A stretch of 64,000 nucleotides of DNA from Saliterribacillus persicus (GTDB lineage: Bacteria; Bacillota; Bacilli; Bacillales; Amphibacillaceae), in the NCBI RefSeq assembly GCF_003337485.1, contig NZ_QPJJ01000005.1, positions 167,872 through 231,871 on the forward strand, given 5' to 3'. The translations under genes and the position numbers were made by a program. Of this stretch, positions 44,066-52,554 are shown one piece after another (within the stretch, counting starts at the first letter, position 1; each line of letters begins with the position of its first letter). The notes under the pieces were generated by a model that saw only the letters and a list, made by a program, of their open reading frames with translations, had not been told where the DNA came from and did no database searches.

Positions 44066-44103
44066 AAAAACGCAAATGCACATCACTGCTTTTTTGCGTT
44101 TTT
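44066..44103 (-). terminator. Terminator of trpB
   Basis: AAAACGCAAA and TTTGCGTTTT form a perfect stem followed by TTT on the minus strand, about 43 bp beyond the trpB stop. Confidence 0.75.
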
Positions 44104-44145
44104 CTAAGTTAGTTAAATTTTTCATAGAAGATTAAATTTATTTTT

Positions 44146-45294
44146 TTACTTTTCCATTTCATAGACCTGCTGTACATCTTTATCTCCACGTCCTGATAAA
44201 TTCACAATAATGATATCATCTTTTTTAAGTTCGCTAGCTAGTTTGGTAGCATAAAAAATGGCGTGCGCACTCTCCAAGGCAGGTATAATACCCTCAATCT
44301 TTGATAATTCTTTAAAAGACTCTAAAGCCTCTTCACCAGATACTGTTACATATTCTGCTCGTCCAGTTCCTTTTAAATAACTGTGTTCTGGACCAATACC
44401 AGGATAATCAAGTCCTGCTGCAATAGAGTAGGTTGGCTTTGGGTTCCCTTCTTCGTCTAGTAGCGTTAAGCATTTAAATCCATGAATAATTGCAGGTATC
44501 CCTTCGGTTAAAGATGGTGCTTCAGCAGGTTCTACACCAATTAAACGTACATCTGGTTCCTGTATGTAATTTGCGAAAGCTCCAATTGCATTACTTCCTC
44601 CACCAGTTACAGCAATGACAGCGGTAGGTAGCTTCCCTTCTTTATCTAGAATTTGACGTTTGGATTCTTCACTAATTACTGATTGGAAGAATTTCACCAT
44701 AGTAGGGAAAGGATGAGGGCCAACTGCAGATCCTAATAAATAGAAAGTCGATTGATAGTTTTCTACTAAATCACCTAAAGCAGCGTCAACGGCATCCTTT
44801 AATCGGCCTTGTCCAGCATCTACACTAACAACCTTCGCTCCTAATAATTCCATCCGAAACACATTAAGTGCTTGTCGCTGCATATCATGTTTTCCCATGT
44901 AAATAATGCACTCCATGCCAAACATTGCGCAAGCAGTAGCGGTTGCAACGCCATGTTGACCAGCTCCAGTTTCTGCAATGACTCGATGCGCTCCCATTCT
45001 TTTTGCTAATAGTATTTGACCGATTGCATTATTAATCTTATGCGCACCAGTATGGTTTAAATCTTCTCTTTTTAGATATATTTTAGCTCCACCATATTTT
45101 TTAGTTAGATTATCTGCAAACGTAAGTGGATTTTCACGACCAACGAAATCTTTTAAGCAATCATTAAATTCTTTTATGAAACTAGGATCCTTTTTTGCTT
45201 TTTCAAATTCCTCTGCTAATATTTCCAAAACATGCTGTAAATCCTCCGGAACATAGCTTCCACCAAATTCACCATAAAAACCTTTTTCACTCAT
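44146..45294 (-). CDS. trpB: Tryptophan synthase beta subunit, not accompanied by other trp genes
   Basis: 382 residues. Joins indole and serine to tryptophan. PLP-lysine in HKINNAIGQ, catalytic Glu in AETGAGQHGVA, phosphate loop GGGSNAIGAF and C-terminal NLSGRGDKD are intact. It looks like the TrpB1 type that normally pairs with TrpA. It has neither trpA nor any other trp gene next to it and no T-box or TRAP leader: a TATAAT (45321-45326) lies just 27 bp from the ATG. AGGAGTG ribosome binding site. It may rescue external indole, or the alpha subunit may be elsewhere. Confidence 0.92.
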   Translation of the reverse strand: MSEKGFYGEFGGSYVPEDLQHVLEILAEEFEKAKKDPSFIKEFNDCLKDFVGRENPLTFADNLTKKYGGAKIYLKREDLNHTGAHKINNAIGQILLAKRMGAHRVIAETGAGQHGVATATACAMFGMECIIYMGKHDMQRQALNVFRMELLGAKVVSVDAGQGRLKDAVDAALGDLVENYQSTFYLLGSAVGPHPFPTMVKFFQSVISEESKRQILDKEGKLPTAVIAVTGGGSNAIGAFANYIQEPDVRLIGVEPAEAPSLTEGIPAIIHGFKCLTLLDEEGNPKPTYSIAAGLDYPGIGPEHSYLKGTGRAEYVTVSGEEALESFKELSKIEGIIPALESAHAIFYATKLASELKKDDIIIVNLSGRGDKDVQQVYEMEK

Positions 45295-45540
45295 ATGTAA
45301 TCACTCCTCTAATGAGTTCTATTATAGCAAATATCAAACCTATTAAGTTATTTGTTATCAGAAAATTTCTAAACTTATAACACAAAAGCACAAAAGCCTC
45401 TTGGATCTTACTATAACCCTTATACCAATCTAATAATGATTGTCTAACTAAATCAACACAACACGATGTTTATCGAATATAAATGGAAAAAGCGGATAAT
45501 GGATTAATGGAAGTGTTTTTTAATTTTCTAGTTAATAAAA

Positions 45541-45575
45541 AGACACAGAATCCTTTAAATTAGACTGTGCTTTAT
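45541..45575 (-). terminator. Possible terminator of the DUF4352 gene
   Basis: Imperfect stem with AAGCACAG pairing CTGTGTCTT around an AT-rich middle, followed by TTTTATT on the minus strand at the gene end. Confidence 0.4.
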
Positions 45576-46189
45576 TCCGTTAAGCGAATTTTCCCTGTTT
45601 CCGATCCTTGGAAATCAGTTTGAACTTGTACCATTAAATCCTGCGAATTAGCGATGTTTTCAGGTAGATCAAAAACTATTTTTCCTTTACTTTCTATGCC
45701 AGGATTGAGGTCTTCTAAGAATAGAGTACTGCTTCCATTTGCGTAAATAACAGCTTCCGCATCCGCTTCATATTCAGTATTTCCAGATATTAATTTAAAA
45801 AAAGTGGAGTCTACGAGAATTGGTTCATTTTTTTCATTTTTTACTGTTAAACCTAGAACTAGATAAACATCTTTCGCATCTACACTGACAACTTCACCAA
45901 TGGTACCTTCAATTGACTTACCATTGATTGTATAAACAACATCACCTACTTTTACTGATTCTCCTATACCAGGCATTTCCGATTTTTCTTTTGTAGATTC
46001 ATGTGTGTTTTCTTTTACTTGATCATTTTCTGAAGTACTCTCTTTATCAGCAGATTCTTCTTCAGTTTTTCCACCGTTAATAACATCTTCTCCACCAATA
46101 GCAACAGCACCTGCCCCAATCAAGATAAGTACAATTAACCAAAGCCACCAATGCTTATAGAAAGATTTCTTAGTTATTTCTTTCCCCAT
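45572..46189 (-). CDS. Membrane-anchored DUF4352 protein
   Basis: 205 residues from the ATG at 46189, which has GGGGGA upstream. One TM helix (about 14-31, HWWLWLIVLILIGAGAVAIGG) without a lipobox Cys, then an acidic low-complexity linker (about 40-70) and an immunoglobulin-like DUF4352 domain (about 78-205) with VKVGDVVYTINGKSI and VYLVLGLTVKNEKNEP. Such proteins are exposed at the cell surface; function unknown, some act as telomere-like or immunogenic antigens by name only. No operon neighbour. Confidence 0.8.
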   Translation of the reverse strand: MGKEITKKSFYKHWWLWLIVLILIGAGAVAIGGEDVINGGKTEEESADKESTSENDQVKENTHESTKEKSEMPGIGESVKVGDVVYTINGKSIEGTIGEVVSVDAKDVYLVLGLTVKNEKNEPILVDSTFFKLISGNTEYEADAEAVIYANGSSTLFLEDLNPGIESKGKIVFDLPENIANSQDLMVQVQTDFQGSETGKIRLTE

Positions 46190-46432
46190 AAAATATGGTC
46201 CCCCTAGCATGAAATGTATAAGAATAATTTACTAAACTGGTTAATATTTTACAAGCGCTATTATCTTTTCACAAACCTCTTATTATTTTTAAGTTGTACT
46301 GCTTTATTTCAGATGATATTTTTTTGCTCTCATTAGTGAAACTTGGTTTATCACCAAATCTTTATGTTGAAAGCCTTCGTTTCACTTATACATTTGTCCG
46401 ATAAGTTTTATACTTTCCTATAGTGCAAAAAA

Positions 46433-46466
46433 AAGACACAGCCTACTTTGAAATAGACTGCGTCTT
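46433..46466 (-). terminator. Terminator of the symporter operon
   Basis: AAGACGCAGTCTAT / GTAGGCTGTGTCTT (14 bp, few mismatches) with eight T following on the minus strand. Confidence 0.85.
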
Positions 46467-46472
46467 AGTATT

Positions 46473-47969
46473 TCAAGAAATTTTAGATTTAACATCTATC
46501 CTTTTCTTTTTCTTCATTTCTTGTTTAATATACCCAATAAATTCATTTGCTTTTTCAGTAGGCGCTTTTGTTACAAGACTAATTCCTACATATAGAATCG
46601 TTGAAACACCAAGACCCCAAATACCAGAAGCTAAATTTAATGGTTTCAAGCTGAATAACTCAAGTGTGATAACAAGTAAGCTACTTATAATAACACTTGA
46701 AAGCACGCCTACTGCACTACCTTTTTTCCAGAAAAATGCACCAATAATCGCTGGAACAGATACAATCAGCCCTGCAGAGGAAGACACAGATAAAACTGCA
46801 ATTAAATCCAACTGAAGCTGGGCAAATAAATACGCTAAAATTGCAATTACAGGTATTACTAATTTCCCAACCAATAATTGTTTTTTATCTGTAGCACCTT
46901 TTTTAACGTTTTGGTAAACGTCTCTTGAAAATAATGATGATAATGTTAAAAGGATAGAATCAATAGTTGAAATGGCAGCTGCCATAATTCCGACCATTAC
47001 CAGTACACCTAATACTGGAGGTACTAAGTCAGATGATAACAGCATTGGTGTAGCTAAATCTGCATTTTCTAAATTTGGAAACATGATAGATGCTGAAAAA
47101 CCCCAAATAACAGATACAAATGTATAGATAAATCCAAAAATTAAGAATCCTAATAACATATGTCTCAAGCTTTTTAATGATGCGGGCATGAAGAGACGTT
47201 GACTAACCTGAGGATTAGAAATACTAAAGAAAAACCAAGGTATTGTTAAACCAAGGAAAGTCCAAAAATTAAAGAAACCATTTCCAGGTACAGCTAAGGA
47301 AGAAGGATTATTTGTTTCTAGAGAATTGAAAAATCCACTAAGTCCTCCAAGTCCGTTAATGATAAGAATAACGACGATCGTTGACGTAATAATCATCAAT
47401 AACGATTGCAGAGAATCTGTCCAAGCAACTGAACGAATACCTGCAATATAGGAAAATACTAAAGCTAATACAGTTGCAAGCACAACGCCTGTGGTAAAAG
47501 GAATGGCATCATTTGTCACACCTTGTAAGAGATAACCAATACCAGTTAATTGAACTGCACTGTATGGGATTAAAAAGATACAGCTTGAAACTGCTATAGC
47601 TACTGCAACCCATTTATTTTTATAACGATCACCTAACATTTCTGACGGTGTAACGTAACCATATTTTTTACCAACCAGCCAAAATCTTGGTCCAAATATT
47701 GCAACTAATGAAACACCCATAAAATATATAATTTCAAAACCAAATGCCCCTACACCACCATTGTAAGTTAAACCAGCTAGTCCAACTAACATGAAAGCAC
47801 TATAAGTTGTTGCGCTATAGCTTAAAGCGGACACAAATCCATTTAATTTTCTATCCCCTAAAAAGTAACCAGTCATACTATTTTGTTTACCATTTCTTGA
47901 TAAGACTGCTATCACTAATGCTATTAGTACATAAACAGTTATCGTTCCCCAGACTAGTGTTGTACTCAT
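46473..47969 (-). CDS. Sodium:solute symporter (SSS family, YhjB-like)
   Basis: 498 residues with about 13 hydrophobic segments. SSS features: MTGYFLGDRKLNGFVSALSY at the start of TM2, the Gly-rich VGIMAAAISTIDSILLTLSS containing the Na2-site Ser/Thr residues, and RDVYQ. Imports an organic acid, vitamin or amino acid with Na+. It overlaps the upstream 65-residue membrane protein by four bases, an arrangement like YhjC-YhjB of B. subtilis or YhdT-PanF. Substrate not determined. Confidence 0.9.
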   Translation of the reverse strand: MSTTLVWGTITVYVLIALVIAVLSRNGKQNSMTGYFLGDRKLNGFVSALSYSATTYSAFMLVGLAGLTYNGGVGAFGFEIIYFMGVSLVAIFGPRFWLVGKKYGYVTPSEMLGDRYKNKWVAVAIAVSSCIFLIPYSAVQLTGIGYLLQGVTNDAIPFTTGVVLATVLALVFSYIAGIRSVAWTDSLQSLLMIITSTIVVILIINGLGGLSGFFNSLETNNPSSLAVPGNGFFNFWTFLGLTIPWFFFSISNPQVSQRLFMPASLKSLRHMLLGFLIFGFIYTFVSVIWGFSASIMFPNLENADLATPMLLSSDLVPPVLGVLVMVGIMAAAISTIDSILLTLSSLFSRDVYQNVKKGATDKKQLLVGKLVIPVIAILAYLFAQLQLDLIAVLSVSSSAGLIVSVPAIIGAFFWKKGSAVGVLSSVIISSLLVITLELFSLKPLNLASGIWGLGVSTILYVGISLVTKAPTEKANEFIGYIKQEMKKKKRIDVKSKIS

Positions 47970-48163
47970 TCTTCTTCACCCCATCCTTGGGTTAACTTTA
48001 TATTTGCCCAAATAATAATAATTCCGAGTATTGCCCATAAGAGAAAGCTTCCATACCATGCAGTTACCTCACGCAATAATGTATAAGGAAGTAAGTAACC
48101 TAAAAATATGATAATGGCAATGATTATTCCCCATTTTTTCTCTCTTTCATTCAACATAATCAC
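47966..48163 (-). CDS. Small two-helix partner of the symporter (YhjC/DUF3311-like)
   Basis: 65 residues: two hydrophobic segments (about 12-28 and 36-53) between a charged N-terminus (NEREKKWG) and an acidic end (GWGEEE). Its TGA overlaps the symporter ATG (ATGA), so the products are coupled and likely form a complex. Matches the small DUF3311-type proteins encoded before SSS symporters. Start possibly at the third residue. GAGGTG lies upstream. Confidence 0.82.
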   Translation of the reverse strand: MIMLNEREKKWGIIIAIIIFLGYLLPYTLLREVTAWYGSFLLWAILGIIIIWANIKLTQGWGEEE

Positions 48164-48261
48164 CTCTTGTTTGATTTATCACTATATTCATTATACATTT
48201 GATTTTACATGTGTAAAGACACTTATGTAATGTTTTATATCTTTTATCGTGTCCAATCAAA

Positions 48262-48298
48262 AAGCCAACTATTTATAATATGGATAAATAGTTGGCTT
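48262..48298 (-). terminator. Terminator of the 62-residue membrane protein gene
   Basis: AAGCCAACTATTTA and TAAATAGTTGGCTT form a perfect 14-bp stem with a 9-nt loop, and TTTGATTGG follows on the minus strand. Confidence 0.85.
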
Positions 48299-48311
48299 GT
48301 CTTACGTTCAT

Positions 48312-48500
48312 TTAATTATTTTTATTTTGAGTTCCAGACTGTCTATTTTTTCTTATATAAATATTATATCCAATTAGGGCAATAGCTATTGCAAAAATAA
48401 CAAATGCAGGTACATGGATTACACCTGTCAAATCTAGAATCATCATAATAAATAAAGCTGTCAATAACGGTATTCTAATTTTATTATAGTACATGTTCAC
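48312..48500 (-). CDS. Small two-helix membrane protein, unknown
   Basis: 62 residues (or 60 from the internal ATG at 48494); GAGAGGATG precedes the GTG. Two hydrophobic segments (about 10-27 and 31-47), then a polar tail with RKNRQSGTQNKNN. Own terminator, so a genuine short gene. I do not recognise the family. Confidence 0.6.
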   Translation of the reverse strand: MNMYYNKIRIPLLTALFIMMILDLTGVIHVPAFVIFAIAIALIGYNIYIRKNRQSGTQNKNN

Positions 48501-48560
48501 TCACATCCTCTCTTCTACACTATAGCAAAAAACGACATCAAAAAATAGTCAGTAAAATAT

Positions 48561-48797
48561 TTAGAAATCAGGTTTTACATAATCGCTTTTTACTGGTTTA
48601 TTAGCTAAGATTGATGCCAAAAATCCGATAAATGGAAAGATTAGTGAAAATAAAAGAACTGGTGTATAACTATCAAAAATCTCAACAAACATGGAATTAG
48701 AATAAGTTTGACCAGGACCTAAAAAAAACACTCCTATTCCAGCAATAATTACAATAACCCAACCATAATATATCCTTTCAAATATTCGCTTTTTCAT
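48561..48797 (-). pseudogene. MFS transporter remnant with large in-frame internal deletion
   Basis: 78 codons from the ATG at 48797. Residues 1-34 (IYYGWVIVIIAGIGVFFLGP, then GQTYSNSMFVE) match the N-terminus of the MFS protein at 15126-16403, and the remainder (IFDSYTPVLLFSLIFPFIGF) matches its C-terminus. About 345 codons are missing between, with the frame kept. The leader GGATGGTGCA is also shared with the intact paralogue. It still carries a cre-like site upstream. Ten transmembrane helices are gone, so it cannot transport. A two-helix peptide might still be made. Confidence 0.85.
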
Positions 48798-48836
48798 AGC
48801 TGCACCATCCAATTACCATAATTATTATCTTTTATA

Positions 48837-48850
48837 AACAAGCGCTTTCA
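48837..48850 (-). promoter_or_regulatory. cre site in front of the MFS remnant
   Basis: TGAAAGCGCTTGTT matches the CcpA operator at 11 of 14 positions with the core TGAAAGCGCTT intact. It is 40 bp upstream of the remnant start. Confidence 0.55.
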
Positions 48851-49007
48851 AATGCACTTATAAACTTTATACTATAAGAAAAATGGATGATTCGACAACT
48901 TTCTTGCTTCAAAGAATGAAAAATAAAATTAGAAATAGCGACAGGGTTTTCCCTGCCGCAATTATTGTTTGTTTAATTTTTTTATGAAAGGGAAAATCCC
49001 AACTAAC

Positions 49008-49337
49008 TTAATTTATAACTTTATTTGGTGGTTCTACCCAGTCTTCAGCCCAGTGCTGGATGCTATTTAGAACCGGTTCAAGTGCTTTACCTTTTTCTGT
49101 TAACGTGTATTCAATTCGAACTGGAATTTCATCATAGACTTTTCTTTTTACTATTTCTTGTTTTTCTAAATCTTTTAATCGTTCAGAGAGCACTCTGCCA
49201 CTTATTCCAATAGAAGCTTCTAATGTAGAGAATCGTTGAGGACCTTCTAATAACTGAAAAATAATTAATCCAGTCCAACGTTTATTTAATAAATTTAATG
49301 CAGATTCAAATCGTGGGCATATATTCTTTTCAATCAT
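49008..49337 (-). CDS. HxlR-family redox-type regulator (CatR/YodB-like)
   Basis: 109 residues from the ATG at 49337 (AGAGGTG upstream; the GTG at 49346 overlaps that site). Winged helix of the HxlR family. The Cys at position 7 in ICPRFESALNLLNKRWTGLII aligns with the redox Cys of B. subtilis CatR (Cys7) and YodB (Cys6), which sense quinones and diamide. The C-terminal Cys pair of YodB is absent, so it fits the one-Cys CatR type. Divergent from YceI, with an operator-like inverted repeat between. Confidence 0.88.
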   Translation of the reverse strand: MIEKNICPRFESALNLLNKRWTGLIIFQLLEGPQRFSTLEASIGISGRVLSERLKDLEKQEIVKRKVYDEIPVRIEYTLTEKGKALEPVLNSIQHWAEDWVEPPNKVIN

Positions 49338-49375
49338 TCTTTTCACCTCTTTCTACTATTATAACAAAAATTCTT

Positions 49376-49443
49376 TACAAATAAAATAAGTTAGATACTT
49401 GACGTAATTAAATTTTATTTGTATACTTACTTACATAAAGTAA
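49376..49443. promoter_or_regulatory. Regulatory region between the HxlR and YceI genes: sigma-A promoter with two inverted repeats
   Basis: Plus strand: TTGACG (49399-49404), 17 bp, TATACT (49422-49427). A 12-bp inverted repeat TACAAATAAAAT (49376-49387) / ATTTTATTTGTA (49412-49423) surrounds the -35 and touches the -10. A second one, TTAC-ATAAA-GTAA (49431-49443), covers the expected start of transcription. HxlR proteins bind such sites, so repression of yceI and autoregulation are likely. Confidence 0.65.
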
Positions 49444-49471
49444 CTAAATAATTTTTTCGGAGGTTTTAATT

Positions 49472-50002
49472 ATGACAACAGTAAAATTAGACAAAGTACA
49501 CAGTGGTTTAAATTTTCAAGTGAAACATATGATGGTATCTAAGGCAAAAGGCGAATTCCAAGAATTCGATGTAGACTTCAAGGGTGATTTTGACAATTTA
49601 GAAAATGCACAAGTAACCGTAACGGTAGATGTTGCTTCTATAGAAACAAATAATGAAGATCGAAATGGACACTTAAAATCTGGTGATTTCTTTGATGTAG
49701 AAAGTTATCCAAATATTACTTTTGTAAGTAAATCTGTTAAAAAAATCAGCGAAGAAGATTACGAATTAACTGGTGACCTTACTATTAAAGGTGTAACAAA
49801 CGAAGAGACACTTAAAGTAGAATATAATGGTAAAGCGAAAGATCCAATGGCAGGACATATGGTTGCTGGAGTTGATATCGAAGGTAAAATAAACCGTGAA
49901 AAATATGGTTTAACATGGAATGCTCCACTTGAAACAGGTGGCGTATTAATTGGTAAAGATGTAAAAATCCATGGTGGCTTAGAGTTTGTTATAGAAGAAT
50001 AA
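49472..50002 (+). CDS. YceI-family lipid-binding protein
   Basis: 176 residues, the normal YceI length, without a signal peptide, so cytosolic like other Gram-positive members. Beta-barrel pattern with HSGLNFQVKHMMVSKAKGEF at the start, HLKSGDFFDVESYPNITF in the middle and KINREKYGLTWNAP. YceI proteins bind polyisoprenoids or quinone-like lipids; pairing with a quinone-type redox regulator fits a role in quinone stress. CGGAGG precedes the ATG. Confidence 0.92.
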   Translation: MTTVKLDKVHSGLNFQVKHMMVSKAKGEFQEFDVDFKGDFDNLENAQVTVTVDVASIETNNEDRNGHLKSGDFFDVESYPNITFVSKSVKKISEEDYELTGDLTIKGVTNEETLKVEYNGKAKDPMAGHMVAGVDIEGKINREKYGLTWNAPLETGGVLIGKDVKIHGGLEFVIEE

Positions 50003-50009
50003 AAAATTA

Positions 50010-50037
50010 AAAACCAACGTCTCTTGGGCGTTGGTTT
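50010..50037 (+). terminator. Terminator after the YceI gene
   Basis: AAACCAACG and CGTTGGTTT form a perfect 9-bp stem with a 9-nt loop and a T-run, 10 bp after the stop. Also ends the convergent coiled-coil gene. Confidence 0.88.
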
Positions 50038-50062
50038 TTTTGTATATTAATTAAAGGTTCTT

Positions 50063-51163
50063 TTATATAAATTGAAAAAAAGATAAAATTAAAGCCAGAC
50101 TGCTCATGGCATATGCCCCAATCACATATCGTTTTTGCTTTTTTGTATTTTCATTCAATTGTTGCTGCAGAGCAGTGTTCTTTGAGAAAGCATCTCGTTT
50201 AAATTCCTCTAAAATAGATGATTTCTTTATTATTTGCTCATTCTGCACCTTTAACTTTTGCTCATTTTCACCAATCTTGTCGGACTTAATTGCAATTTCC
50301 TTTTTCAATTTTTCTAATTCTAAATACATTTCTTTTATTTCCTCAAACATGGCGTCAATTAATTTTTCTTGCCTTTTATCTTCCTGTTCTTGTAATAATA
50401 ATTTCACTCTTTTTTCATGTAGTTGTTTTTCAATTGCTCGAATTGATGCTTCTTGACGATTATCTTCTTGAGATTGCTTCAACATCTCTTCTTTTACAAA
50501 ATGAATAATTTCTGTTTGGCGTTTATCTTCCATGGCTTGCAGGCTTAATTCTTCTTTAAGATCGGATAATATATCATTCTGTTTTTTATCAATGTAATCT
50601 TGTTTTACTTGCCTTTCTTTTAACGTACGCAAGATATCATTTTGCTGTGTTTCAGATAACTTACTATTTTTTAATTCCTTTTTTATTTCTGTTAAAAGTT
50701 TTTGGTGGTTTGTTTGATTTTTATAATATTGAATAAAAGAATCCTTCAATTCTACTATTTGTTGTTCATTCTCTGTTGTTCTTTGTGCAGACTTAATCGC
50801 TTCACCTAAAAAATCTTTCGCCATTGTCATATATTGATTATCTCTAAAATCATTTGTAGACTCATGTTTTTTTAGCGATTCCATTATTCCACCAAGTATT
50901 ACGATATTGTTCATCGATAGAAAAACAACTCCTTGAACAATGGTTAAAAAAGTAGAAATGGTATCATTTTGTTTAATCATCACATGTGCAAGATCTCTTG
51001 TATTATTAGTTACTAAGCGCTGAAAAAATTTTCTATTCTCAATTTCACTTAAATCATGTTTATTTTCTTTTATCGCAAGAGCAAGCTCAGCAATACTTTC
51101 TGCAATCATGGACGGGTTTTTTTCTATTTCTTCTTTTGTTAAAAGACTTATCTCTGTTGTCAT
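50063..51163 (-). CDS. Repeat coiled-coil protein with C-terminal membrane anchor, unknown
   Basis: 366 residues. A helical N-terminal region (about 1-160) includes one hydrophobic patch (FLTIVQGVVFLSMNNIVILGG, about 72-92). Then about five 21-residue repeats occupy roughly 165-280: the unit reads EDKRQxxII, four or five residues, KEEM, and recurs as KKQNDIL, DKRQTEII, DNRQEASI and DKRQEKLI. 21 residues is three heptads, so this is a long coiled coil. The last 20 residues (YVIGAYAMSSLALILSFFQF) are a single membrane helix. Its ATG overlaps the end of the 428-residue gene by four bases. Family not recognised. Confidence 0.7.
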   Translation of the reverse strand: MTTEISLLTKEEIEKNPSMIAESIAELALAIKENKHDLSEIENRKFFQRLVTNNTRDLAHVMIKQNDTISTFLTIVQGVVFLSMNNIVILGGIMESLKKHESTNDFRDNQYMTMAKDFLGEAIKSAQRTTENEQQIVELKDSFIQYYKNQTNHQKLLTEIKKELKNSKLSETQQNDILRTLKERQVKQDYIDKKQNDILSDLKEELSLQAMEDKRQTEIIHFVKEEMLKQSQEDNRQEASIRAIEKQLHEKRVKLLLQEQEDKRQEKLIDAMFEEIKEMYLELEKLKKEIAIKSDKIGENEQKLKVQNEQIIKKSSILEEFKRDAFSKNTALQQQLNENTKKQKRYVIGAYAMSSLALILSFFQFI

Positions 51164-52446
51164 TGGACTTTCCCCTCATTATTCAGCTTTTTAAATTCAT
51201 TCATCATGTCAGTTATCGATTCAAATTCTGCTTCTAAATTGCTGACTCTTTCTTTATTCTTACTATCGAATTCTTTTCTATTCCATTCAATTAATCGTCC
51301 AATTTCTTTGGTATAATACATCGACTTTTCTAATAACAATAACGTTTCCATCGATTCAAATTGTGATTTTAAAGTAGTTAAAGTCATTATTTTATGTGTG
51401 CGAGCATTCAGCTCTATTTCTTTTTTCAAGACTTTATATACAAGGTGTACAGTTCGTATAATCATCACAAGGTTTAAAGACGTAGGTCTTTTAGTTATGA
51501 TTACTTTTCCTATATTTACAGCAGTCGCAATGCCATGTGAAATAAGCAGCATCTGTTCCTTTTTATGCTTAATCATTTCTTTTGAATAGGAACTATCTCT
51601 ATGTCTTAAGCTAGTATAAATCCACAGTATAATCTCAGCAGTGGCAACAGGAACTCCTTGCATAGCGAGGTTTCTCATATTTAGTCCGTCTTGATATAGT
51701 TCATTGGCAAATTTACGAATATCTCGATTAGGAAAATGTGTAAGGACACTAAAGCCGGGAATTGGTAAACTTTTAGCTGAAAAAAAATCTGCAATCATAT
51801 GTAAGAAGTATTCAAGTGTTGCTTCACCCAACCCCATCGATTGATAAGGTGTTCCATTTTGGTTTACATCTGAAATCACTTTTATGAATTTACCGTCATC
51901 ATAATAACCATCGATAAATTTCCCCGTACTAATGGAGTATATGGCTAGTAATATAAAAAGGAGATCATGAGAGAATGTTCTTCCTCTGTGACTCCCACCT
52001 CCAAATTTATAACCTTGATAATCAAGTGGAGAACCTTTATGATTTTTTGTGAGAAAATCATGAATTTTTCGATTTAATTGATCTTTTTCCAATCTTTTTC
52101 CTGTAACTGGATCTTTTCCATCGTGAATACTATTTAGCCATTTACTAAAATCTGAATCTTTGTGTGAAATACTCTGCTTGTTATGATGATCACTTATTAA
52201 GAAGTCTTGGGTTATTTCAAGCATTGCTGTACTAAATATTACGATATAATCCCATTTATCAAAGGGGATAGTATTAATATCTAACCCATTTATTTCTTCC
52301 GATAGTTTCTCTATCTCATCTACTACATCAATTTCGGTTTCAGAAAATATTCGATCATTTTCAAATGGCTTTATTTCTTCTAAGAAATCAAAACTTAAAT
52401 GATGTAAGCTTTGATATAAAGAGTTATATGTAGTTTGCTTTATCAT
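51160..52446 (-). CDS. Predicted YdjM/DUF457-like metal-dependent hydrolase, unknown
   Basis: 428 residues. Three blocks in the order seen in YdjM/DUF457 membrane hydrolases: an acidic block QDFLISDHHN (about 80), GSHRGRTFSHDLLF (about 148-161, compare HRGxTHS), and EYFLHMIADFF with SLPIPG after it (about 210-225, compare HxxxD...G). His and Asp residues are placed as metal ligands. The C-terminal 150 residues are helical (NLEAEFESITDMMNEF). It differs from typical YdjM in size and in a weaker hydrophobic character. Translationally coupled to the coiled-coil membrane gene; the two are a closed unit. Function unknown. Confidence 0.6.
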   Translation of the reverse strand: MIKQTTYNSLYQSLHHLSFDFLEEIKPFENDRIFSETEIDVVDEIEKLSEEINGLDINTIPFDKWDYIVIFSTAMLEITQDFLISDHHNKQSISHKDSDFSKWLNSIHDGKDPVTGKRLEKDQLNRKIHDFLTKNHKGSPLDYQGYKFGGGSHRGRTFSHDLLFILLAIYSISTGKFIDGYYDDGKFIKVISDVNQNGTPYQSMGLGEATLEYFLHMIADFFSAKSLPIPGFSVLTHFPNRDIRKFANELYQDGLNMRNLAMQGVPVATAEIILWIYTSLRHRDSSYSKEMIKHKKEQMLLISHGIATAVNIGKVIITKRPTSLNLVMIIRTVHLVYKVLKKEIELNARTHKIMTLTTLKSQFESMETLLLLEKSMYYTKEIGRLIEWNRKEFDSKNKERVSNLEAEFESITDMMNEFKKLNNEGKVQ

Positions 52447-52529
52447 GTAATATCCTCATTTTTCAAAATTTATTTATTATACTATATTACCACAAAAATA
52501 ATAAAAGTGAGTATATTTACCTAAAAAAG

Positions 52530-52554
52530 AAAAGGAGCTTTAATGCATCCTTTT
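52530..52554 (-). terminator. Terminator of the LacI-family gene
   Basis: AAAAGGA and TCCTTTT pair around an 11-nt loop, with CTTTTTT following on the minus strand. The stem touches the stop codon of the gene. Confidence 0.65.

Noticed and set aside
45295..45540. T-box or TRAP attenuator before trpB
   Set aside because: The TATAAT lies only 27 bp from the start, leaving no room for such a leader, and no T-box AGGGTGG-type core is seen.
46423..46815. 130-codon plus-strand frame
   Set aside because: Antisense shadow of the symporter gene and its terminator.
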